This document shows positions 28,301-40,300 of a stretch of DNA of 64,000 nt, piece after piece. Below the pieces are notes generated by a model. It was not told the DNA's origin. It saw only the letters and a program-made list of their open reading frames with translations, and ran no database searches. Position 1 is the first letter of the stretch; the number at the start of each line of letters is the position of its first letter. The DNA lies in assembly GCA_963680875.1 (NCBI GenBank), contig OY804583.1, positions 36,825,982 to 36,889,981 on the forward strand, read 5' to 3'. A program made the position numbers and the translations under genes. Origin of the DNA: Bathymodiolus brooksi (taxonomy: Eukaryota; Mollusca; Bivalvia; Mytilida; Modiolidae).

Positions 28301-31300
28301 ATGTAAGGTCCAAACCTGGCATAGATGGTCCCTGGGTGTGTTCCTTTCAAAATTGTGTCCGACAGCCCCAACCTCCATTCAAAAGATGGCTGTTGTTTTT
28401 AGCTCACCTGGCCTTTAGGCCATGTGAGCTATTGTCATCACTTTTCGTCCGTCGTCCGTCCGTCAACATTTCACATTTTAATCTTCTCCTCAGAAACCAC
28501 TGGACCAATTGCAACCAAACTTTGGTGGAATGGTCCTTGGATGGCCCCCTTCCAAAATTGTGTCCGTTGATCCCGACTTCCAACCAAGATGGCCACCAAG
28601 CTAAAAATAGAAAAAAGGGGGGATGAAATTTTAATTGTCCATTGCTGCTTTAGTGTAAGTCAAAATGAGCTCAAATTTTAAGTGCAGCTACAAGGCAAGG
28701 AGTAGTTTAACATATATTCCGGATTTTTCTTTCAGCCGATATATACCGATTATGCAAATTAGGCATATTTTGATAAAAGATCACATTTAAATCTTCTCCT
28801 CTGAAACCGCTGAACCAAATTAAACCAAACCTGGCAGGGATGGTTCCTGGGTGGGTCCCTTTCAAAATTGTGTCCGACAAACCCGCCCTCCATTCAAGAT
28901 GGCCGCTGTTACTAAAAATAGAAATATCTTCAAATGGCCAAAACTGCTCTATTTTAAGCCAGAATGTGCCCAAATTTGAACTGTATAAGCATAATGATGA
29001 GCTTTTCAGCATGTATGACAGGATTTTTTATGAACTTTGAACTTTTGCCGATTATGCAAATTAGAAAAAAGGGGGGATGAAATTTTTAAAAAATCTTCTC
29101 CTCTGAAACTACTGAGCCAATCTCAACCAAACTTTGCTGAAATGATTCTTGGATGGCCCCCTTCCCAAAAGTGTGTCCGGTGATCCCGACTTCCAACCAA
29201 GATGGCCGCCAAGCTCAAAATAGAAAAAAGGGGGGATGAAATTTTAATTGTCCATTGCTGCTTTAGTGTAAGTCAAAATGAGCTCAAATTTTAACTGCAG
29301 CTACATGGCAAGAAGTAGTTTAGCATTATTCCGGATTTTTCTCTGAAATTTTTCTTTCAGCCGAGATATACCGATTATGCAAATTAGGCATATTTTGATA
29401 AAAGATCACATTTTAAATCTTCTCCTCTGAAACCGCTGAACCAAATTAAACCAAACCTGGCAGGGTTGGTCCCTGGGTGGGTCCCTCTCAAAATTGTGTC
29501 CGACAGCCCCGCCCTCCATTCAAGATGGCCGCTGTTACTAAAAATAGAAATTTCTTCAAATGGCCAAAATTGCTCTATTTTAAGCCAGAATGTGCCCAAA
29601 TTTGAACTGTATAAGCATAATGATGAGCTTTTTAACATGTATTACAGGATTTTTTATGAACTTTGAACTTTTGCCGATTTTGACCGATTATGCAAATTAG
29701 AAAAAAGGGGGGATGAAATTTAAAAAAAATCTTTTCCTCTAAAACTACTGAGCCAATCTCAACCAAACTTTGCTGATCCCGATTTCCAACTGCAGCTACA
29801 TGGCAAGAAGTAGTTTAACATATATTCCGGGTTTCTTTCAGCCGATATATACCGATTATGCAAATTAGACATATTTTGATAAAAGATCGCATTTAAATCT
29901 TCTCCTCTGAAACCGCTGAACCAAATTAAACCAAACCTGGCAGGGATGGTCCCTGGGTGGGTCCCTTTCAAAATTGTGTCCGACAGCCCCGCCCTCCATT
30001 CAAGATGGCTGCTGTTACTAAAAATAGAAATTTCTTCAATTGTCCATTGCTGCTTTAGTATAAGTCAAAATGAGCTCAAATTTGAACTGCAGCTACATGC
30101 CAAGGAGTAATTTAGCATATGTTCGGGGGTTTTATTTGAAATTTTTCTTTCAGCCGATTTATACCGATTATTCAAATTAGGCATATTTTGATAAAAGATC
30201 ACATTTAAATCTTCTCCTCTGAAACTGCTGAACCAAATTTGTGTCTGGTGGTCCCGCCCTCTGACCAAGATGGCTGCACAGCTGTACTTAGTTTAACATA
30301 GGACCCTATGGGAAATTCACATAAAAACCATCTTGTCTGGAACCAGAAGCTCAATTAAAACCAAACTTTGATGGAATAGTCATTGGATGGTCCTCTTCCA
30401 AAAAGGTGTCCGGCAGTTGCGCTCTCCCGCCAAGATGGCCGCCACAGTGCAGTTGCGTTGTTATTGAAAGCAGCTTTGATCCAGGTGAGCGATTACAGGC
30501 TCCTGGGATACTCTAGTTTAAGGTAATGATTATATCCCTTTGAAATTTGCTTCAGTATCATTCTATTGTCAGGTGAGCGATACAGGCTCAGCCCACTGAG
30601 CCTCTAGTTAAAAATCTTCTCTGAAACCACTTGGCGAAATGAACCGAAACTTGGTAGGAAGCATCTATGGAAGGTCCTCTGTAAAGATTGCTCATTTCGT
30701 CCCGATCCGTCAACAAACATGGCCGCCATAGGCGACTCTTGTTTCTGATTGGCTGATTTTTAGTTCACCTTGCCTAAGGCAAGGTGAGCTTTTGCCATCA
30801 CTTAGCGTCGTTGTCCGTTAACTTTTCACATTTTAATCTTATTCTCTGAAACCCCTCAGCCAAATGAACTGAAACTTGTAGGAAGCATCTATGGAAGGTC
30901 CTTTGTCAAGATTGCTCATTTATTTCTGATCCGTTAACAAACATGGCCACCACAGGCTATTCTTGTTTCTGATTGGGTAATTTCTAAAAAAATTCTCCTC
31001 TGAAACCGCTTTCCCAAATGAACTGAAATTTGGTAGGAAGCATCTATGGCAGGTCCTCTATAAAGATTGCTCATTTTGTCCCGATCCGTTAACAAACATT
31101 GCCGCCACAGGCAATTCTTGTTTCTGATTGGTTGATTTCTAAAATATCTTCTCTGTTAAAGAAAGATAACTCTTGTTTAAATATAGATATCTGTATTCAA
31201 AATGCAGTTATCTCTATACAGATTTTTTTTAAATCCTCTCCTCTGAAACTGCTTTGCCAAATGAACCGAAACTTGGTAGGAAGCATCTATGGAAGGTTCT

Positions 31301-34300
31301 CTGTAAAGATTGCTCATTTCGTCCCGATCCGTTAACAAACATGGCCGCCACAGGCAATTCTTGTTTCTGATTGGTCGATTTCTTAAAATCTTCTCCTCTG
31401 AAACCGCTTGGCCAAATGATCCGAAACTTGGTAGGAAGCATCTATGGAAGGTTCTCTGTACAGTTTGCTCATTTCGTCCTGATCCGTTAACAAACATGGC
31501 CACCACAGGCAATTCTTGTTTCTGATTGGTCGATTTCTTAAAATCTTCTCCTCTGAAACCGCTTGGCCAAATGATCCGAAACTTGGTAGGAAGCATCTAT
31601 GAAAGGTCCTCTATAAGGATTGCTCATTCCGTCCCGACCCGTTAAAATATGGCCACCACAGGCGACTCTTGTTTCTGATTGGTTGATTTCTAAAAAATCT
31701 TCTCCTCTGAAACCGCTTTCCCAAATGAACTGAAATTTGGTAGGAAGCATCTATGGAAGGTCCTCTAAATATTGCTCATTTTGTCCTGATCCATTAACAA
31801 ACATGGCCACCACAGGCAATTCTGGTTTCTGATTGATCGATTTCTAATAATCTTCTACTCTGAAACAGCTTGGCCAAATGGACCGAAACGTGGTAGGAAG
31901 CATCTATGGAAGGTCCTCTATGGGAATTGCTCATTCCGATTTGATCCGTTAACAAACATGGCTGTCATAGTCAATTCTTGTTTCTTATTGGTCAATTTCT
32001 AAAACAGCTTTTCCTCTGAAACCGCTTGGCCAAATGATATGAACCTTGGTAAGAAGCATCTATGGATGGTCCTCTATTGAGATTGCTCATTTTGTTTTAA
32101 TCCATTAACAAACATGGCTGCCAAAGGCAATTCTTGTTTTAGATTGGTCGTTTTCTAAAAATCTTCTTCTCTGAAACTGCTTGGCCAAAATGAACCGATA
32201 TTTGGTGGGAAGCACCTATGGAAGGTTCTGTATTAAGTTTCCTCAAAGCAGAATAAAAGGTGAGCGACACAGGCTCAGCTCAGTGCTGAGCCTCTAGTTT
32301 TCCTCAAATATGGATATTTTTTATTATGGGATAATTTGGATTTTTTTACCAAAGTTTTGGTCCATGATCACAATAATAGAGCCAAACAATTGTAGCAACC
32401 CTGTGCTCTTTTTAGAACAGTCTGATTTTTACAGAAACCATTAACAAAATATCTCCTTATCTAAAACCACAAATTAAAACTAACTTGGTTGAAATGATCC
32501 ATGGGTGGTCTCCTTTCTGATATATATTTACCCCCCCCCCCCCCCCCCCATCCAATGTGGCAGCTGTTACTCAAAATATTTGATGCTTTTTAGTGTCAGT
32601 CAGCAATCCAAGGTCATTGTCAGTGACTTGCAGCAGGTTGATGGTTTTCTCCGGGTACTCTGGTTTCATCCACCAATATAGCTGAAATATTATTGAAAGT
32701 GGCATTAAACACCATATTCCTAACCCATGTAACATGTGAGGGGTTGTTGTGGTCATGATCATATGGTAGTTGGATTTACAACTACCTGTGCAATCAGTGC
32801 CTATCACCACTAAGATTGTGAGTTTGAACCCGGTTCATGGCGAGGTGTACTTGGTTACAACATTATGTGATAAAGTTTGTCAGTGACTTGCGACAGGTCG
32901 GTGTAATTGATTAAATAATGAGTTTTAAAACATGGAATATCAAGTCGACCAGCTGAGTTTGTTTGTGGCTTGCATTAGGTGTATTGTTATATCTGGTTAT
33001 TGACTTTAATAAAACAAGACTAAATTTTACTTGTAGCTGATGATTTTAGTACACCAAGTGCTAGAGAAGGTCTACAAGCAGCAGGAATCAACTCTATTCT
33101 TCCCAAAGAACAATCATCTCAAGCATTTAATCTTCCAATTATAAAAAATACCACAGATAAAGACAGTGTAAGTATAGGGAGTAACCATTGCATTTTTTTT
33201 TTCTTTCTTTTTGTGGGGTGGTGGGTGTCATGAAAAAATTTATTGGGGGAGATGGGGTGAAAATCCAGACTTTCAGACAGAAATAAGCTGGAAAAAATGT
33301 CAGTATGTACTGAAAAAATATTTGTTATCAAGACTTGTTATAGGCCAAAATATATCATGCAAGCATTAACAAAAATATATAGGTTACCACAACACAAAAA
33401 TAAAAGTAAATCTTGCTGATTTCATGGAGGGAAAATAACCGGCATCTGAAAAAGACTTCTTTGCCTGCACATTAGGAATTGTCAAATGATCGCTCCCTTA
33501 TACATGTGAGTGAATCCTTGAAAAGTCAGAAAATTTGGGACTACTTATCTCCCCTTACATATCTGTCTTCATGGTGTCATTTACGTCCTGTATACAATAA
33601 TGAATAATTTAATTTGATTTGAATATTTCAATCCGATTGGCTAATCCGCCTGGAGAAAATTTTGGTTATACTCGATAACCTGGGTTGGTATTGTGACGTC
33701 ACCAATGTGTTCATCCGCCAACGACAAATTCAAATAGTCACTTGAAATAATCGTAATTAAAATCGAGGAGGAATCATTAATTTTGTTGTAAAAATTAAAT
33801 TATAAGGAATATTTGAAATTGTTGAACAGGTTATACTTGCATAACCTGGTTTGGGTCAGTTTACGCTTTTCATAAAGCGCTTCGCGGTTTATTAAGCGTA
33901 AACTGACCCAAACCAGGTTATATCGTATAACCTGTTCAACAATTTCAAATATTCCTTAAATATTTGAATTCAAGAAGAGATCAGAAATTTTAGCAAAATA
34001 AATTAGTACAAAAAATATAACTTTAATGCATTGAATATTTATCATTTTAGTCTCAGTCATTTTATCAAAAATCTAGACATAAACATTTGTATACCCTTCT
34101 TCTACAGGTGTATTAATGGCGATACTTATTGGTAGGTCCATTTTATGATATTTTTTCTGTTTTTGTTTGGCAACTTGAGTTTTTTGCAATTGATGTTTTA
34201 AATTATTATTTTTTTGTTCAATAATTTATTTTCGTTCAAGCGTTTCGGCCACAAAACCTTCATCTGTGTTTTATTTTATCAAGACCTGCTACCTTTATGA

Positions 34301-37300
34301 GATATAATGTAAACAGTGTATTTTTTTTGTTGCCGAATAGTTTGAATGAAGACAAATATTGCCTTGCAATTGTTTTTTTTTTATTCAGAAAATTACTAAT
34401 ACTACAGAGAAAAAATTTAATAATTTAAATCATTTTTGTATTACAATTTCAGATATATGTTGTTGCATCATGGGATTCTTCCATTCACGATTCACCGATG
34501 TTAAATCGAGTGACATCGTCCAATGAGCGTGTTTATATGATATTGAAAGCTGTTATTAGATTAAGTCATCCAGCCTATATGGAAATTGTTTTACGGAAAA
34601 GAATGTGTCTAAATATATATACAAACTTTAGTATTACTAGTCTGACAGATCGGTTAAAAAAGAAAATTACCGGCCAGGTAAGGGTTTTCCTTGTTGAGCC
34701 CCAATTCATTACTACACGCTACATGCGTGAATGTTATGGTGTTAAATGCCACTTTCAACAATATTTCAGTTTTATTGGTGGAGAAGAACTGGAGAACCCA
34801 GAGAAAACCACCAACCTTCCTCAAATCACTGACTAACTTTATCACATAATGTTGTATCAAATACACCAATAACGTGGTGAGTTCGGGATATGAAATCACC
34901 ACGTTATTGGTGGTAGGAACTGATTGCATAGCTAGTTGTAAATCCAACTACCATACGATGACGACCACGACAGCCCCTATTAATGAATAACAATGAAAAC
35001 ATGAACACTCAACTACAGTTGTATCCATGTTCATCTTAACAACACCAAACTTTACCGTACCGTAACGAACTTCCTGTTTCATTGAGCAGACAATATTGAT
35101 GTTTGAAGATACCAAAGGGGTAATCAGAATCTGTATATTGAAGAAGAACAGACATCACAATGGCCAAAAGAAAAAGTACAAAAGTACAAACAACGATATA
35201 CAAAACATACATATAAAACTAAAGATCGAGTAACACGAACCACACTAAAAACCATGGGGTGAACTCAGGTGCTCCAGAAGGGTAAGCAGTGTCTGCTTCA
35301 CTAGTGACACCTGTCGTTTTAATGTGAAATAATTATGACAATGAAAAATGTTCTAACGAGCAAATGGTTCTCAGGAAGTAGATTAGAAATTCAAATTATT
35401 AAATATTTTATTTGTCATAGCATCATATTTTTGATATTTAAGCATCAAGTTTATCACAATATTTTTTTGAGAAGTGCATATAATACACAAAGATAGACTT
35501 TTCCTCTCATTGGAAGAAGCAGAAAGGTAAGCCACTTTCAACAATTTTTCAGTTATATCGTGGCAGGAAGCAGAAACGGGATGAGTACAATATACCAATG
35601 CATATTATACACACCTAAAGACGGTTAAAGCCATAGGAAAAATAATGAAACTGTTCATTACAATTTCCTCATGTGCATCATATTTAATTGTCTGTATGGA
35701 ATTTCATACAATAAATCTTCCGATCTGAAGATAATATATACATAAGTAATAAAAATGAAAAGCAATAAAATACCACACTGTCGGAACAGTCCCAGAATTC
35801 AATAGGAAAATTGTACAAAGAGGTAAAATTGATACCCTAACATGTAATTAACATAAAGGTAAAAGAAAAATTAACCATTATTAGATTTTTAGATGAAATA
35901 AAAAAAAAATCACAAGAGATGAAGAAGAAGCTAGTACAAACAAAAATCTGTATTTTTCAAATATGTCAAAATTTTCATGATTGTTTTTTTTCTGTTATGT
36001 AGGAAAAATTGTTTTCTAGTGGAATTTCTTATGAAGTAGTATCAAATATTCCGAAGGTGAGTACAGTTAAAGATTCCCCTCTCAACAGGGGGCCTCGTAG
36101 GTTGTGAGTGAGTGAGTGATTGTTATCCCCTCGCCAATGAAGTTGCGAAGGGATATAGTAACGCTACCGTCGTCCGTCCTTCCGTAACATCCTTGTGAAC
36201 ACTCTAGAATCAACATCCTTCAATGGATTTTGACCAAACTTGGTACATACTTAGTCCTTAAGAGAATCTGAAACCCTATTGATTTTTAAGGTCAAAGGTC
36301 AAGGTCACTGGGTCAAATTGTTACCGCTAACATCCTTGTGAACACTCTAGAATCAACATCCTTCAATGGATTTTGACCAAACTTGGTACATACTTAGTCC
36401 TTAGGTGAGTCTGGAACCCTATTGATTTTCAAGGTCAAGGTCACAGGGTCTAATTTTTTCCCTGTAACATCCTTGTGAAAACTCTAGAATCAACATCCTT
36501 CAATGGATTTTGACCAAACTTGGTACATACTTAGTCCTTCAGAGAATTTGGAACCCTATTGATTTTCAAGGTCAAAGGTCAAATTTTTAGGCGAGGGGAT
36601 ACGCCACGCTTTGCGTTGCCCTTGTTGTTTAATGTCATATGCACAATTTTTCAGCCATAGCATTGCGAGAACAAGTTGCATTCAGTGAAATATTAAAAAT
36701 TAAAATGTGTACAAGGCCAACAAGCTTTATTGGATATGTGCAGTGCTAGCTCACTGAAACAACAGTCTGCAGGTAGACATGTCACTATGCTTGAACACAT
36801 TAGCCTGATCCTGAGCCCATCAATCTTTGCTCTAACTCCTTAAAGCTGCTTGCTAAGCGGACAAACAGCAATTACCAATTTTATTGTCTTTGTTGAAAGT
36901 GGCGTTAAGCACCATCAAACAAATACTAAAAATAAGATATGTGTATATTTTTGATATAAGAAAAGATTGAAGATACTAAAGTGGTAATCAGAAGCAATAC
37001 ATCAGAGAATGACAGACAATACCAAAAGATATTGTGCAACAATGATCTATAAAATACAAGACAGAAAACTAAAGATCAAAAGATTGGGCTACATGAACCC
37101 CAGTAAGTTGTTGTGAACAATATCTCTATATCGATCGATACTAACAATTTGTCTGTTTAAACCAAGAGAAGGCAACTGTGACCAAGTAGGGGGGGGGGGG
37201 GGGCTATTTTATTTTTTGTTTGTAATATATTTTGTATAAATCTTCTTTTGCAGGCTTCGGAAGACTTAGAGAACATGGAAACTTTGGCTCAGATGGCTGC

Positions 37301-40300
37301 ATCACAGAATGAAGTTAACGCTTCTGATGGTGAAACATACATTGAAAAATATATCAAAGGAGTATCAGCTGTAGAAAGTATACTTACTTTAGACAGACTT
37401 AGACAGGTAAGATAGAAAAATTCATCAAAGGAGTGTCAGCTGTAGAAAGTATACTTACCTTAGACAGGTAAGACAGGTGAAACTTGTAATCTGTAGAAAG
37501 TATACTTAAACAGGTGTTTTCTCAACGTGGTTTAATTTGACAAAAAAATAGTTTTAATTAGCTCCTAGGCCCAACAGACCATGTAAGAAAAGTTTGAAGA
37601 CACCAAAGGGGTAATCAGAAGCCGTAAATCAAAGGACAGACAATACACTGGTCAAAACTTGAAGATACCAAAGGGGTAATCAGAAGCTGTAAATCAAAGG
37701 ACAGACAATACAATGTCGACACCAAAGGGGTAATCAGAAGCCATAAATCAAAGGACAGACAATACAATTATATTTTTTTTTAGCCCTTTGCTCCGCCTGG
37801 GGAGCATAGGCCATTGACGAACTCCCTCCATCTAACTTGATTTGGCACTAGTTTTTCTGCCGAGTTCCAGTTGTGTCCCTGCTCTTTCAATTCTGACTGT
37901 GTCTCTACGCCAGATGTTTCTTGGTCGTCTTCTGCTTCTTTTGCCCTGTGGGTTCCATTTGAAGGCCTGTCTGGTGATGCTGCTAGGTGGTTTCAACAAT
38001 ACAATGGTTAAAAGAAAACTATATTGTCATGACTTGATGTCCATCTTCTGGGATAGGTCTATCGTGGACGTGATCGTATAGTAGCTTAGATTTATAACTA
38101 CCAATGCAATCAGTGCCTATCACCACTAGCGTTGTGAGTTCGAACCCCGCTCAGGTGGGGTGTACTCGATACAACATTATGTGATAAAGTTTGTCGGTGA
38201 CTTTCGGCAGGTCAGTGGTTTTCTCAGAGTATTCTGGGTTCCTCCTCCAATAAAACTGACTGCTACGATATAACTGAAATATTGTTGAAAGTGGGGTTAA
38301 GTACCAAACCTCTTCGGGCCTAGACAAGATAAAATAGAATTCCAGTTGATGTTTATCCATCTCAGTGAAATATCAGATAAAACTATCTTCTTCTAGAAGG
38401 TTTGGTTTAACTCAGAGCTGACTGTGTTAACTTGGTACTTGCTGCTTCACTGCTAAATATAAGTTTTCATGGTTGTTGGATATATCTTATGCAAGTTGTG
38501 TTCCATAAAGAAGATCCATGTATTATGGATTCCTCCACCAATAAAACTGACCTGCACGATATAACTGAAGTATTGTTGAAAGTCCCTTAATCAATGACAG
38601 GGTCAGACTCATGACCAAATAAGGAGCAGTGATAAGAGAACAGACAGGACATCAGATTGTAATCTAACACCATGTTATTGAAGTATTAGATAACTATTGA
38701 CCAGCCTCCCCCCCTCTGTGTGTAAATAAAGGTAATAACAAAATTACCGAACTCCGAACAATCTTACAAACGGAAAGTCAAAACTCATAATTATATAAAC
38801 AGACAAAATCAGTCAACATCCGGAAAACTGTGAAAACCGTAATGACCCTGACTTGGTACAGGCATTTCTAAAGAAATGGTGGGTTGAATCAGATTTTAAG
38901 CCGCCAAACCTCCCATTCTTATCTGTTTAGATTAATAACATATTTATATATAATAAACATCATAACCCTAACACCATAAAAAATGATTTTCTCATGTTAT
39001 TTGTTCTTAACATTTGCTCTATTGATTCTGCTCCATTGCTGAAATACTCCTGGTGGCGTTAAACACCAATCAATAAAATATATTGGTGTTTTTTTTACAG
39101 GAAGTGAAGGTTAAGGAATTAACGGCTGCTCAAGGGAGAGCACTCAGAAAAACTACAAGTACACCAAATATTGCTCATGTATGTATATATGTTTTCTTGA
39201 AACATTCCTCCTATGTACATAGGAGCACTCCTGATTTAACTAGATTCTTATATCAAACCTTCAAAAACTAAATACCACCATGTAGATCATTTATGTTATT
39301 TTATCATTTTTAGCTCACCTTGCCAAAGGCAGTGTGAGTTTTTGCCATCACTTGGCGTCCGTTGTCTGTTGTCCGTTAACTTTTCACATTTTAATCTTCT
39401 CCTCTGAAACCCCTCAGCCAAATGAAGTGAAACTTGGTAGGAAGCATCTATGGAAGGTCCTCTATACAGTTTGCTCATTTTGTCCCGATCCATTAACAAA
39501 CATGGCCACCATAGGCAATTCTTGTTTCTGATTGGCCGACTTTTAAAAATCTTCTCCTCTGAAACCGCTTGGCCAAATGAACCGAAACTTGGTAGGAAGC
39601 ATGTATGGTAGGTCCTCTATAAAGAATGCTCATTTCGTCCCGATCCGTTAACAAACATGGCCACCACAGGCAATTCTTGTTTCTGATTGGTTGATTTCTA
39701 AAAATTATTCTCCTTTGAAACTGCTTGGCCAAATGAATCGAAACTTGGTAGGAACCATCCTTTGAAGGTCCTCTATTAAAAATGCTCATTTAGTTCCGAT
39801 CCGTTTACAAACATGGCCACCACAGACAATTCTTGTTTCTGATTGGTTGATTTCTAAAAAATCTTCTCCTCTGAAACCTCTTTGCCAAATGAATCGAAAC
39901 TTGGTAGGAAGCATGTATGGAAGGTCCTCTATAAAGATTGCTCATTTTGTCCCGATCCATTAACAAACATGGCCACCATAGGCAATTCTTGTTTCTGATT
40001 GGCCGATTTCTAAAAATCTTCTCCTCTGAAAACTCTTGGCCAAATGAATCGAAACTTGGTAGGAAGCATCTATGGAAGGTCCTCTATAAAGAATGCTCAT
40101 TTTGTCCCGATCCATTAACAAACATGGCCGCCATAGGCAATTCTTGTTTCTGATTATTTCTAAAAACCTTCTCCTCTGAAACCGCTTGGCCAAATGAATT
40201 GAAACTTGGTAGAAAGCATCTATGACAGGTCCGCTATAAATAATGATCATTTCGTCGCGATCCGTTAACAAACATGGCCACCACAGGCAATTCTTGTTTC

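Noticed and set aside
27956..31750. Many + and - strand frames of 60-139 codons
   Set aside because: They come from core-repeat elements. The peptides recur in each core, and no domain is recognised.
37842..38081. 79-codon + strand frame
   Set aside because: It is the antisense shadow of a truncated LINE reverse-transcriptase fragment.
39179..39271. Possible further exon text 'RSTPDLTRF' after exon 15
   Set aside because: It resembles human SSRPDLSGF slightly, but there is no usable donor after it and exon 15 has a good donor at 39179. Exon 18 fits that place better.
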